A stretch of 64,000 nt of DNA from Micractinium sp. NFX-FRZ (taxonomy: Eukaryota; Chlorophyta; Trebouxiophyceae; Chlorellales; Chlorellaceae), in assembly GCA_029339195.1 (NCBI GenBank), contig JAPTJF010000113.1, positions 1-64,000 on the forward strand. The letters are read 5' to 3'. Positions 1 to 11,191 of the stretch are shown here, piece by piece (position 1 is the first letter of the stretch; every line of letters begins with the position of its first letter). The notes beneath the pieces were generated by a model. It worked only from the letters and a program-made list of their open reading frames with translations. It was not told the origin of the DNA and made no database searches. Position numbers and translations under genes: made by a program.

Positions 1-10
1 TCTGGGTCCC

Positions 11-17
11 TATATAA
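11..17 (+). promoter_or_regulatory. TATA-like element upstream of the hemerythrin gene
   Basis: A TATATAA string lies about 205 bases upstream of the ATG at 224, in an otherwise GC-rich stretch. It is a plausible core promoter for the HHE gene. The distance leaves room for a 5' UTR of roughly 170 bases. No transcript start is visible, so this is inference from motif and position only. Confidence 0.4.
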
Positions 18-223
18 TTCAGTTACATCCTCAGCCCTGGCATCAGAGACACTTCATTTCTGGGTCTGGCCCCCCTATCTGAAGGCAAGTTGGTGCTCTG
101 CATCCCCCCCACAGCCGCCGCCGCTGGCGGGTCCCGCCCCCGCTTCTCTTGCCGTGCACTTTCAAGCCCTCAGCGTCCGCAACACGTATTTTGGGCAAGT
201 GACTGCAGGCTGAGGCTTACGTC

Positions 224-2665
224 ATGGCATCAGCAGATCATGCCGCGGAGTGGAAGGTGCCGCCATCCGAGGACGGTGAGCTGCTCTCGGGCGCCCGCTC
301 ACGCTGAAGCGGGGGTGGCACCCACCGTGGTGACCAGGCAGAGGTAGCCAGCTCTCCCAGACCAAACTTCCTCAAAGCTGAAAGCTATGGAAATCAAAAA
401 GTGGGACAGGGGCCTGGGCACGTGCCTCGAATGCTGGGTGGGCGCGTACAGCAGCGCTGCTCGGCTGAGGTTGACGCGCGCAGCACTCGCATGTGAACAA
501 ACCGGTCAGCAACCAGCCATGCTGGCGGCCCGGATCTTGACGTGCACCCATGCCCCGCTATATTGCCCCGCTGCCCGGCCTTTGCCTTTGCCTGCAGGCT
601 GGGTGCTGTCCCACGACGCCCTGCGGCTCGACCTGCAGGATCTGCAGCGCCTGCTCGACTCCCTGGCCGCCCAGGCCGCCGCCGGGCGCCCGCTGCAGCC
701 CTGGCAGCTGGAGGCGGCACTCGGGGCCTGGCGCTACCACGAGCACATGCTGAGCGTGCACCACCAGATGGAGGAGGGTTTGCAGGGGAGGCGTGTTGTG
801 CAGTGGGTGGGGAGAGGTGTGGGCTGCTTATGTGAAGGCCTGCACCTGGAAGCCGCCTGCCTACGCACGGGGCAGCGGGGCCACGCGCGGCCCACCCCTG
901 CCGCCGTGTCCTGGCCCTCTTTTAGAGCTTGTTCCAGCTGTTACTTGTTGGTCCTGGACTTTTGTACAACACGCGCCCCTCTGCCTGCAGAGCTCTACTT
1001 CCCCCTGCTGCGCACGCGGTTTGAGGTGCCACAGAAGCAGAGCGCCGACCACGAGCGTATCCTGGAGCTCTTGCAGGCAGGTTGGGGAGCTGCTGGCTTG
1101 CGGGCTTAAATTGTAACTGGGCGTGGTGCGGGTGGGAGCGAATTGATTGGGTGAGGGGGGTGCAGGGGCCCTGGGCGCTGGGGCAGAAGCGCCTGCCTGC
1201 ACAGCTGGGTGCCAGCCAGCCAGCCAGCCAGCATTGCCACTCGATGCCGCCTCGGCGCCTCGGCAGTAGCATGTCCACTTCCAGCAGCAGCACCTCCGCA
1301 CTTGCCGCCTGCAGCCGCACCCACTGCCACCCAGCCTTTCACCACCCTTCCGTCTGTGCCGCAGGCGTGCACCGCCGGGTTTGACGCTGCAGCCCAGGCG
1401 CCCGATGCGGCTGCAGCTGCCCAGGCGGTTGACTCTCTTCGACAGCAGGTGGGGCTTGGGGGCCCAAGCACCACGGCCGACAGATGCCGGGCTGGCGTGC
1501 CCATCCACCTGCCTGTTTCCCCCCCTGCCTGCTTTGGTCAAGTCCGTGCCCGCCCACCTGCCCACCTGCCCACCTGCCTGCCAGACGTGTCATTGCGTAT
1601 CATGAGCCCTGTCCGTACCCTCATCCTTCTCTCTTCGCTGCAATTGATTCGCCCCTGTGCAGTTCCGGCAGTTCCGCCAGCTGTGTGAGGAGCACTACAA
1701 GGAGGAGGAAGTGGTGAGGGAGGGGGCACAGAGGCTCATGACTGGAGGGGGGTGGGGTGGGGTGACATGTCACGACTGGGAGGGAGGTGACATGTTGCCA
1801 GCAGGTTGCGGCCCTGCCCCTCCTGCTGCCCGGCATGCGTCTGCCGCAGCTGGCTCGTTGCAGGAACATGGCCCACCCACTTGGACAGCTGATCCTTGCA
1901 GCTGGCCACACAACATACACGTGCTGCTGGCCGGTCATGCATGGGTGCACAGCAACGTGCCTCAAACCTGCCGCAGCCGCTCCCTTGCCTCCACCGGACC
2001 CTCACCTCACTGCCTGGGCGTCATCTGCAGGAGACCCTGCCGCTGATTCGCAGCCACTTCACTCCCGAGGAGATCCGCCCTACCGCCAAGAAGATCTCCA
2101 AAGCTTACGGGCTGCTAGACATGGGTGGGTGAGGCAGGGGGGGCAGGGTTATATGAAGCCGGGGGCAGGCAGCGACAGATGGGCTCGCCCGGACAGGGGT
2201 GGGCAGGCAGCCAGCAGCTCACTTCCCACAGCCTCCCTTGGACACAGCTCGGAACCCCACACCCGTCAATGCACCGTCCCCTGCCGCCGCTCCCCTTGCC
2301 TTGCTCCCTGAGGGGTGCAGGCAACTACCTGCGGCCAATGACCCCCGAGCAGCGCACCGCCTGGATGACTCGAGTGGGCATGCCCACACCCATCCAGTGG
2401 ATCATGGCGCTGCAAGTGTGGCGCTACCAGAGGTGTCGGGGCTGGGCGGCGGGGGATCATGTGCCGTCTGTGTGTGGGTTTGTGGTGTGCCTGCTTGGCG
2501 CATGCGCCACATGTTGGGCCACAGACATGCAGGCGCCTCTGGCGTACCCATGGGCTCTGTCTCTGATAGTTTATAAGGTATGCTGCAATCCCCGCTGCCT
2601 GTACCCCACATCCTGCATGCAGGGCGGTGGTGCAGCCTTTGGAGAAGGCAGCGGCGCAGGGCTGA
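224..2665 (+). CDS. Hemerythrin-like HHE cation-binding domain protein
   Basis: Eight exons: 224-275, 598-777, 991-1076, 1365-1448, 1663-1713, 2031-2124, 2321-2432, 2623-2665; they sum to 702 nt (233 aa) and close in frame. The protein shows the HHE metal-site pattern: LSHD (His23), HEHMLSVHHQMEEE (His65/67/72/73, Glu77), DHERILELL (His98) and CEEHYKEEE (His145, Glu149). Family knowledge says such residues bind a di-iron centre for O2, NO or metal sensing or handling; the actual ligand here is not known. The C-terminal 80 residues (IRSHFTPEEIRPTAKKI and a Trp-rich segment) lie beyond the metal site. No transit or signal peptide is evident. Exon 3 appears to end at a GC donor (1077-1078); the GT four bases further on would put a stop into the next exon. 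Start chosen because the phase from ATG 224 matches exon 2 exactly. Confidence 0.85.
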
Positions 2666-2787
2666 CCTGCTGGCATCAGCTCAGCGCAGGTGGCGGTGAT
2701 GCCAGCCGCCCGCCCGGTACCTAGACGCTGTGCCGCGTACAAGCCATGTGTGCCAGCTCTGATGAGAGCATTTGTATCTGTCTCGAT

Positions 2788-2792
2788 TGTAA
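2788..2792 (+). other. TGTAA polyadenylation signal
   Basis: TGTAA, the usual chlorophyte poly(A) signal, lies 123 bases after the hemerythrin stop codon and before the next gene's TATA-like run. Confidence 0.5.
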
Positions 2793-2906
2793 AGGTAGCA
2801 AGTCCTTTATGTAGGAGTAGAGTGTGGCGGGCGGGCATAGGTGAGCTACCGGCCGCCAGCTGCTGAACGGGCGCAGCAGGCTCAGCAGATTTGCTTTCGT
2901 TTCAGA

Positions 2907-2915
2907 TATATATAT
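2907..2915 (+). promoter_or_regulatory. TATA-like run before the first tandem paralogue
   Basis: An alternating TA run sits about 305 bases before the ATG at 3220. The space between probably includes a 5' UTR intron, since a good acceptor (CTCTGTGCAG) ends at 3200, just upstream of the ATG. It is only about 115 bases downstream of the previous gene's poly(A) signal, so the genes are tightly packed. Confidence 0.35.
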
Positions 2916-3219
2916 GGTGTCCAGACCGCCTGTTTGACAGCGGATTATTTTGCTGCGGGAAAGAGCAGAGGCGTCGGACCCTACTAAAACTGTCCTGGGA
3001 AGGTGCGCCCACCGCGTTTGCAAGCCTGCCCTGGTCCCGGGGGGCGGGCTCTGGGTGACCGGCCTGCAGCACGTGACAAAGCGAACGATGAACACGATGT
3101 GAGTGTTCCGCGCCAACTGCTGCGCTGACCGGAAGCAACCCAGCTGCCCAGCTGTGCCTGCTGGTTTGAGCAGCGTATGTGGCCTCTCCTCTCTGTGCAG
3201 GGGGGACCAGTGGGGTTCC

Positions 3220-4550
3220 ATGTCGCAACACGATCAGGCGCCGCTTGAGAGGCGGGGGCCGCAGCTCCTGCCGGGGTGCTGTCGTCACTGCGGGACTACT
3301 CCGCTGGCGGCCGCCGTGCCAGCTGTCCACCGCCTGCTGCTGTGCCGGGAGCTGCCTGGGATCCCCCCTCCAGCGCACGACTCTAAGCGCAGCTGGGAAT
3401 ATGCGGGGCTGAAGACTGGAGCAGGGCAGTGCGCGGCACAGGCAGCAGAGAGTTCAAGTGGCGGTGCAACGCTCTGGTGCCAGCAAGGCCAGCAGCCGCC
3501 GGCACAGCAGCCACCGCCGCCCGGCGCTGGGGCCAACCCTACCACCCAAGATTTTTCGATCCCGTACACTCATGAAGGAGAGGAGCCTGCAGCATGCCAG
3601 CTGGCGGGGGTGGAGGCGATGCTGCAGCGCTGGCAGCAGGAGCTGGCTCCCGGGAGCTGCCGCTGCTCTGGCAGAAGCGAGGCACTGGCGCCTGGTATGT
3701 GCCCAGCCTGCCGGCCTGCCGGCCTGAGCCAGCTCTGCCCTGCCAGTCTGACATATACCTGCCTGCCTTGCCTCGCCTGCTTGACAAATGCCTGCCTGCC
3801 TTGCTTTGCCTGCTCTGCCTGCTGCCCTGCGCCCCTCCCTGTCCCCTCTGCCTGCCCTTGCCTCAAACCCGCACATCCCCATGCTGTTCGCACATCCCAA
3901 CAGGTGTGCCAGAGCCGCCGTGTGGTTATCCGCGGCGCCCGCACAGCACACAAAGCAAGCTGGGCGCTGTGCAGCTTGGCAGCAGCGGCGGGGGCCGCGA
4001 CACACGCGAGGCCCACCAACAAGCCGGGCCTGCCAGCTCACGGCTTGCCCTGCCACTCAGGTCAGGCGGGCACCCGGGGGAGGCCCGCAGCTGGCCATCT
4101 GCATGCATCATGTTGTGGCCGTTGGTTGGTGCCATGGGGAGCAGGTTTCTGCTGCCTCTGCCGCCCATGCACCCCGGTTTGTCTTGCCGCGCACTTGGTG
4201 AGCCCTGCCCCCCGCCGTAACCTCCCTGCCCGCTCCTCCCCTGCTCCTGGTTCAGCGGGGATGCCCTGCGCAGCTGCGCTCAGTACATGGCGCAGCACAT
4301 GCCCGCCACCACAGCTTTCATGGTGGCCTGCGCTGAGGGCACCTACGAACAAATCTTCTTTGGCGGCTGGGAGAGCGGTGGCGGCGGCGGCGCCAGCAAC
4401 AGCAGCGGCAGCGGCGGCAGCCACGCTTCTGTTGTTGGAGTCGGGCAGGCATGTGCAGAGGCGCATGCTGCCGTGGCAGCAGCGGCGCCAAGCAGCAGCA
4501 TGGGGCAGGGCAAGTGCGCATGGCGCGGCTGCGCTGAGGCGGACGCCTAA
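3220..4550 (+). CDS. Unrecognised protein, tandem paralogue 1
   Basis: Three exons (3220-3694, 3904-4060, 4256-4550) give 308 aa. I do not recognise a domain. The best supported part is the last exon, SGDALRSCAQYM then MPATTAFMVACAEG, which is nearly identical to the last exon of the gene at 5837-7362. The first exon is Cys/Pro/Gln-rich and matches the paralogue more weakly (PAACQLA, LAPG). Exon 2 shares a QLGSSG block. After the conserved last-exon block the protein ends in a Gly/Ser/Ala-rich tail with three Cys. A 5' UTR intron probably ends at 3200. No signal peptide or membrane segment is visible. Paralogy and matching intron phases (1, then 2) are the evidence that this is a real gene. 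The start could move within exon 1. Confidence 0.65.
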
Positions 4551-5836
4551 AGGGGCCGCCAAGCACCAACCCCGCGGATCACCGCTTGGTGTTGACACAA
4601 CCATGACATATGTGCTGACACCTCTGATTACTAGTAGCGGTGCGCGCTGGCTGCGGGCCTTGTAGCCCCAGTTCCAGCACTGTAAATATATGTCTGGCCC
4701 CACCTTTCCTCATGTTTTGCGCTATCTATGGGCCCTCAAACGATTGTGTTCCTGTGTTGGCCTCTGCCCAACTACCTACATCGCTTGCAGCACATATAAT
4801 CTGCTTTCAGTGCATTGTACTGTTCTAACTAACGCCCCCAAATTCGTTACCATACTATTCCTCCTGGACGTCCTTAACATCACGTAGCCAGGAGCAGAAT
4901 TCCTGCTTACTCATGACGGCCGCCTAGCAATACACGAAGCCACCTAATATGTTGCGTTGAGCACACGTTACCCGTGCACTGCGGATTCAGTGAATGTACG
5001 TCGCAAGTGCACCAATACTCTGCATGGGGTAGACGAACGTCCGAATTGTAATACACATGTGAATGCTGATCCAGGGGAGCACTGCTGGCAGCAGTCCAGC
5101 ATGGTTGAGCAGGCAGCTGGTGCGGTCACCGCCTGGGCCTGCGCCTGGTGAGGTCACCGCCTCGGATGGCGCCCGGGCCCCATTGACAAGCCCTGCAACT
5201 GCCGGTGGGAGGTTCGAGTGCTCGTCGGCAGGGCTTAATGCTAAGAACAGATGATGAATGGGAAAGGTCGTTGCACCGGGGCTGGATGGCTGGGGTTTGC
5301 AGGAGTGGGCGACGGGCTGGCGGCGGGGCGTACCGGAAGTGAGGCGGGCGGACACACTGAGCAGTCGGCGTGGAGGCCGAGAGCAGCCTCTTCATCACGC
5401 CAGCATCACCTCCAAACTTGGGGCACGACAAGCCCAGGTATTTACTTGGCAGCTGGGCTGGGCTGGGCTCAGGCTTATGGAGCAGCGGCCCGGCGCAAGC
5501 AGCGCAGCAGGCTCAGCAGGGTCCCGTCGCACGGCCGCCAAATGTGCCGCCATTCGCCTCACGAACATAAGGCACTGTCGTGGTTGGCAGTTCTCAAGGA
5601 ACTCAGCACCACTCAGGCCTCCCTCGTGAGCCACCCGCGTTGCAAGCCTTCCACCTGCCCTCTCCGGCCCGGCGGCAAGCGGCAAGCCCAGTAGAAGCGG
5701 CGGCGGCGATAGTTGTGAGTCAGTGCTGTGCTGCGCTGCACAGCCCAACCGCTCACTCCGCCCATTTCCGCCAGGATTGGGCCGTACCCGTCCGAACCGC
5801 GAGCTCGCCTTTGCCTGCAGGGAACACCGGAGCACC
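4551..5836. other. Intergenic region with an AT-richer island and probable 5' UTR
   Basis: This is the 3' UTR of the first paralogue and the upstream region of the second. Roughly 4680-5060 is visibly less GC-rich than its surroundings. From about 5250 the composition returns to normal. A strong acceptor (TTTGCCTGCAG) ends at 5820, 16 bases before the ATG at 5837, which suggests a 5' UTR intron as in the first paralogue. I could not support a protein-coding gene here. Confidence 0.4.
4681..4685 (+). other. TGTAA polyadenylation signal
   Basis: TGTAA lies 131 bases after the stop of the 3220-4550 gene, at the edge of a locally AT-richer stretch. Confidence 0.5.
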
Positions 5837-7362
5837 ATGATGCCGGCCAACGAGCAAGAGTGGACTGACGGGAGGGAGGCACAGGCCCCACCAGAGTGCC
5901 GCCGCCGCCATGCGCATGTCAGAGTGGCAGCACCCCGCGTGGCACGTCCGCCACGGCCAGCATACCTGCTGCTGCCTACCTCCACTCCTGCCAAGCGCGA
6001 ACTCAAGCGCCGGTGGGAGCCAGAGGAGGTGGAGGCAGGACCAGGGCAGTGGACGGCACAGCCAGCCGCATGCATGAGCGGCAGCGGCTCGTCCTTCCGC
6101 CAGCCGCCGCGGCAGCGGCAGCAGCAGCCACCCCAGCTGGAGCCTCCGGCCGCTGGGCCCCTTGCATCTCCTGAACCGCTGCTGCCGACCTGGCAGCCGC
6201 TGCGGTCAGTATCTGTGTCACGCATGCACTACCGGCCCGCAGCGTGCCAGCTGGCGCGGGAGGAGACCGTGCTGCAGCACCGGCCGGAGGAGCTGGGAGG
6301 ATCTGATGGCCACAGCAAGGGCGTCAGCCGGGAGACACTCGCACCCGGTGCGTGGAATGACCACCTCTGCCCACCTGCCCACCTGCCCACCGTATGTGTC
6401 TGCTGTGCCTGATGTGCCTGCTCAGTCTGCTGTGCCTGCTGTGCCTGCTGTGCTGCATCCCGTCCTGTTGGCTCCCTCTCACCTTTCCGCCAACCTGTCC
6501 CCTCCCTCCCTTTCATCAGCAGGTGCACTGGCGCCACGCGGCACGCAGCAGCAGGGCAGGCAAGGGGGCACGCAGGGCTCCTTTGCACCAGGCCGGCCGG
6601 ATGAACTGCAGCTGGGCAGCAGCGGAGAGCGCGGCTCACAGGGGAGCAGCAGCGGGCCCGCCGGCACAGCACCGGGCAGCACAAGCAGCAGCTGCCCACC
6701 GCTCAGGCAAGCCAGGGCGGCCCAGCCTTCCGCATTGGCACATGCATGCCAGCAGCTGCCGGCCTGTGCCGTTTAGAGCGAACGCTGCCGCTCTGTTGCT
6801 CCCTGCAGTACAGCCGTGCCCTCTCCAGTCTTGCAGAGGGTGCATGACTGTTCGCTATCGTCTGCTCCCCCATAACCACCAGACCCCTCAACGGCCCCGC
6901 ACAAACACCCGTGCCGTGCACGGCAAACCCACCTGGCCATGCTCACACGAGCAACGCTCACCATTGCCTGCCTCCTCGCTGCTCCCCAACATGTCCTCCA
7001 TTGTTTGCAGCTACGATGCCCTGCGCAGCTGCGCGCAGTACATGACCATCTTCATGCCTGCCACAACAGCATTCATGGTGGCCTGCGCTGAGGGCGCCTA
7101 CGCCGGCTTCCTGTTTGGTGACGGATTGGAGTGGGCCCACAGAGGCGCTGGCGGCGGCGGCGACAGCAGCGGCAGCGGCAGGGGCGGCGGCGACAGCAGC
7201 GGCGGTGGCAGCAGCGCTGCAACCTGCAGTGTGTACTTTGATGGGGCATCGGTCTGCGGGGGGGCGGGCCGGCCGCCAGCTGGCGTGGGGGGCGCAGCAA
7301 GGCGGAGCAGCGCGGCGCGGAGCAGCTGCGCCTACAGGGCCTGCCCCGAGGTGGACACATAG
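5837..7362 (+). CDS. Unrecognised protein, tandem paralogue 2
   Basis: Three exons (5837-6347, 6523-6706, 7011-7362) give 348 aa. It is a head-to-tail paralogue of the gene at 3220-4550, with the same exon count and the same intron phases. Shared blocks are RPAACQLA and LAPG in exon 1, QLGSSG in exon 2, and SYDALRSCAQYM plus MPATTAFMVACAEG in exon 3. Exon 1 encodes a Pro/Gln/Arg-rich, probably disordered segment (KRELKRRWEPEEVEAG). The C-terminus is a Gly/Ser-rich stretch followed by Cys- and Arg-containing sequence unlike paralogue 1. Intron 2 starts with GC (CTCAG|GCAAGC), whereas the corresponding paralogue 1 donor is GT. No known domain; do not assign a function. Confidence 0.65.
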
Positions 7363-8006
7363 CAGCACATTATCCACCGTTAGTATTGACCGTAGCGCCT
7401 TGAGGCGCTTGCCTGTGCAGAGGTGCTTTCCACGCTCAACATCGTTCCATGCACAAAAAATAAACAGCTCAAAACTCATACCATGTGACACAGCCCACCC
7501 CCTTTCTGCACACCTCTGCCGTGGGCCGCTCCCCTGTGTTTCCATGCCGGCGGCTCTTCTCTAACTGCACTTTCCGACACATGACTTCCATCCATCCAGC
7601 CCCAAGGCCCGTGCAGCACGACATGTAATCACCCACCGCATGCATGTGAGGCGGTCGCCCCATCGAGAGTGGGGCACTGGCAAGCCACTAAACATGCAAT
7701 GGCATGAGTGGCATCCCAAAGTAAAGCAAAGGTGTGGTTTGACGTTGGTTGGTTTGATGTCAGGAAGCATGAGAGCAGGTTGGTGAGCAGGCTGGGGCAG
7801 GGCACGTACCGACTGGGGTTGCACTCTCTCAGCATCGTTACTTAAACAGTATGCCACAAATTGGTGAGGGAAGTTGAGAATGCATGAGGATTTGAAGAGG
7901 AGTGCAAAAGGAAGAAAGTATTTGAGTGACCACACTGTGCCAAGGGCGTTGTGTGTTTGGAACACAAAACTCTGCATGTATGTCCCAGCGGACCTGTCAC
8001 AAGACC
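7363..8006. other. Convergent intergenic region
   Basis: This holds the 3' UTRs of the paralogue-2 gene (+) and the SLP phosphatase gene (-). A TGTAA string near 7623 could serve the plus-strand gene. I see no further coding signal and no RNA gene. Confidence 0.5.
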
Positions 8007-10878
8007 TCAGGCGCCGCCGGCAGACTGCTGCCTGCCCTGCAGCGCCGCCGGCCGTGCCGCCTCGGCTGCCGCCAGCCCCGCCAGCACAGCCGCCCGTGCA
8101 CGCTGCTGCTGCTGCTGCTGCTGCTGCTCTGCCGCCGCCGGCTTGCCCGCCGCCTCTTGCTGCTTCACCTCCTGCTGCTTCACCTTCTGCTGCTGCGCCT
8201 GCTGCGCCTGCTGCGGCGCCACGTTCTCCTGCTGCGCCTCGCTCAGCCGCCTCACCAGCTTGTCCTCCAGTATTTCCAGCACCTCTGGGCTGCCGTCGCC
8301 GCAGCCCCGGGACAGGCCCACATCGATGCGCAGCACCCGCCCCTCGCAGGCGCTCGTGATCCCCCCCTCCTGGATGGTGTGCCCCACCACCTGGCAGGGC
8401 AGGGGAGGGCAGGGGGAAGGGAGGGTGGGGTGGGTCTTGGGAAGGGGGGAGCGGCAGGAGCACGCAGGCACACTGGCGGGCTGGGGCATGCGGCAAGAGC
8501 ATGCACGCGCTCACGAGCGCGTATGCAGAGCGGCGTGCCTGGGCTGCCCAAAGCAGCAGCCCAGACTTTCTCCTCACTTCCCATGAAGGTTGAGCTCGCC
8601 GACACACAGCCCGCAGCGCTTCCCGACGCTGGCCCACCCGCAACCACAGCCACCCACCATGCGCTGCGCGCCGGGCAGCCGCCCCAGCACAGCCGCCAGT
8701 TGGTCGCAGTCGCAGCGCGCGCCGTCGTGGGCGCTGTAGTGGCGGGACCACACAATGGCGTTGCGCCCGGACAGAAACTTGGGCTTGGCATCGGCCTGCC
8801 CTTTGAGCATCCACTCCTGCAGTGGCAGGGGTCACGGTGGGTTGGCCACAAATGCTTGCATGAGGGGTATGGCAGACATGCTGCCCGGGAGCTGCCCACA
8901 AGGCCAGGCACTGCCCACAAGGCCAGGCAGGCGGGCGGGCGGGCCACCTTGCAACCCCTGGGCAGGCCACCCCGGAACCACCCCTGGGCTTTGCGTACGC
9001 AGCTTTCAAATCCACACACGGTAGTACCCCGCAGGCCCGCCCACCTGTGCGCCTCCCTGTTGGTGCGGCCCCGCCCACCCCTGGGCGTACAACCCACATA
9101 CAGTAAAGTGCCTGCAGGCCCGCGCCCCACCTGCGCCTCCCTGTTGATGCGCCCCAGCCCGTAGTCCACGTGGTGGGTCAGCACGCCGCCGTGAGCAAAC
9201 AGGGTGGAGCCCACCTGCAGGGTGGCGCAGGATAGGCAGAAGGCAGGCAGCCCACTTGGTTGCGAGTTGCGGTGGGTGGTTGGGATGGCACAGCGGGACG
9301 CAGCGCATGCAGCAGCTTACGCGGGTGCACCAGGGCTCTTCCCTAACGGGCCTTGTGGGTGCAGGGCTGCCAACCCTGCCACGCAGCACATACCAGCACC
9401 TCGGCCCTGCCCGCACACACAGTCACACGCAAAGCACATGCACACACACACATGCACACACCTGCAGCACCACAGGGTTTGGTGCCAGGAAGCGCTTGGT
9501 CACCTCGCCCCCGGGCCGCAGCGCAGCGGTGCGCGCCGCCGCCGCTGGGTTGGCGGGGTACGCGTGGTGCTGCCCGCCGTGCTCCGCCTCCCGCTGCGCC
9601 CGCAGCAGCGTGTGGAGCCCCGCGGCGCTGGCGGTGCAGCCGCAGTGCGCCTTCAGGGCTGCCTCCATTGTGTGCCGGTGCAGCCAGTCGCGGAAGCTGC
9701 GGTGACGGGGACGTGTAGGCCGAGAGAGGCAGGCAGGAAGGAAGCAGGTCGTTGAGGAGCAAGCAGCAGGCAGGAGGCGCTGCTGTGCCAGCCTGGAGCT
9801 CCACTACTGCTGCAATGCATGGGGGCAGCATCCTGGGCATGCAGCTGCCCACCCATTCCCCCTGCCAGCAAGCCTGCCCCGTGCATGGCCCCTGGCTGGC
9901 TTGGTGCCCGGCAGCCTGCCAGCCGTGCCCAGCAGGCCCACCTGTGCATGGCGCCCCGTGTGACGTAGCGGTACTGCCCCGCCACATTCATCGTCTCGTG
10001 GTTGCCATTCAGCACGTGCACCGCGCCCCCTGCTACAGCCGCCTGCTGCTGCAGCCGCTCCATCCAGAAGAGCAGCGCCAGCTCAGCGTCGCCGCGGTCC
10101 AGCAGGTCGCCCACCTGGCGCCACACGGACGGTGTGCGATGTGGGCGCAGTCGTGGGTGGGTGCAGGGTTGCGAGCGACGGGGCCACCGGTTGCTGACAT
10201 CGCTTGCCCATGCCGAGGCAGCAGCGAGCAATGCAAGTGCCAACCGCCGGTGCACGTGCTCATCAGTTCCAACGATCACATCCACCACGCGAGTAGCACC
10301 GCAAGCACAGCTGCAGGTACGCATCACACCTCACCGTGCCGAGCACCCACCTGCACAACCGTCGTGGTGCCGCCCGTCCACCGGTCCTTGTCATCGATCA
10401 AGCCTGCCAGCCGGAAGGCACGCCGCGCCTTGGCCAGATCCCCGTGCAGGTCTCCCACAGCAATCAGGCGAGGCACCGCCGGCAGCACCAGCGGGGGCGG
10501 GGCTGTCGCGGCGGCGTGCTGCGCCGGCCGCGGCGCAGCGGGGCCCCCGGCATGCAGCACATCTATAAAGGTGTGCACGAACGAGTGCCAGATCTGCGAG
10601 CAGAGGGCGTGGCAAGGTGATTGGTTCCTGGCGCAAGTGGAAGGAGATTCAAGAGGATTTCCCCTCTGAAGCATGGCGGGAAAAGGCTGCAAGCAAGGTA
10701 CACAGGCGGCAGCGGTGGCGGCGGCACAGCGAGTCGCCGCCAGTCGACTCTAGTGGCTGGCAATCCATCGGAGAGCATCCCTCCTGCACTTCTACCTCAG
10801 CAGCCGTACCTGTTGAAAGTCTGGAGGGCAGGAGGGACCGGCAGGGGCAGCGGCGGGAGCCGAAGAGCGAGGCCACAT
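8007..10878 (-). CDS. Shewanella-like protein phosphatase (SLP, metallophosphoesterase)
   Basis: Seven exons: 10878-10810, 10593-10351, 10114-9942, 9696-9462, 9214-9131, 8816-8658, 8390-8007; 448 aa. All PPP-type metal-site motifs are present: GDLHGD (about 70-75), GDLLDRGD (106-113), GNHE (141-144) and VGHT (323-326), followed by RIDVGLSRGCG. The RWTGGTTTVVQVGD and NVAGQYRYVT contexts are those of the SLP branch rather than PP1/PP2A or ApaH. Family knowledge: SLPs are Ser/Thr- or Tyr-directed phosphatases, with SLP1 in plastids and SLP2 in mitochondria or cytosol. The first 65 residues are Ala/Pro-rich and could be a targeting or linker region; location is undecided. The C-terminus is a Gln-rich coiled coil (about 355-440). 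The start is the ATG whose 23-codon exon ends at CAG|GTACGG in the right phase. Confidence 0.85.
8975..9160 (-). repeat. Tandem duplication over an exon end and donor in the SLP gene
   Basis: The end of the exon 9214-9131 plus its donor (INREAQ|gtgggg) is repeated in degenerate form at about 9040-9085, inside the following intron. The ghost reads like RTNREA and then a damaged donor. The flanking intron sequence (CACCCCTGGGC...CGTAC) is repeated too, giving a unit of roughly 85-95 bases. Confidence 0.6.
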
Positions 10879-11191
10879 TGTTGCGGGCTGCTCTGCAGTC
10901 CCACGTGCCAGATTGCTGCTAAAGAGGATGCACGCCTTCGAGTTCGATCACGGTCTCACTGGAACGGAGAACTTGTGCTGTGACATGGCCTCAGCAGCCA
11001 AGGGTTGTTTGGAAGCTCTCAGGCTATTCACACGCCCTGCCCACTTGTGATCGATCATTCCAAAGCGCCACGGAGGCGAGCCAGGCCCTCCCCCTTGAAG
11101 AGCCTCCCTCTTCTCAACCATCACCCCGCGGCTCGCCCCAATTCTGCCTGTGCTGAGCTCATCAGGGTCTCAATTAAACCTCCACTGCACC
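10879..11191. promoter_or_regulatory. Divergent promoter, SLP phosphatase / TEX261
   Basis: Only 313 bases separate the two ATGs, which point away from each other, so both promoters must lie here or overlap the 5' ends. I see no clear TATA box. Confidence 0.5.

Noticed and set aside
5190..5235. tRNA-like B box (GGTTCGAG)
   Set aside because: The bases around it do not form a T-arm stem, and no acceptor stem or A box fits at the right distance.
7561..9099. A 500-residue minus-strand open frame
   Set aside because: It is a shadow of the SLP gene in another frame. It includes only out-of-frame low-complexity sequence and the SLP introns; the motif-bearing frame is different.
10649..10876. Alternative SLP N-terminus starting MASLFGSRR
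   Set aside because: That frame begins with GTG, not ATG. Its strong donor gives the wrong phase, whereas the ATG at 10878 fits both.
8007..10878. ApaH (diadenosine tetraphosphatase) or PP1/PP2A
   Set aside because: The general motifs fit all PPP enzymes, but the RWTGGTTTVVQVGD and RIDVGLSRGCG contexts are those of SLP phosphatases.
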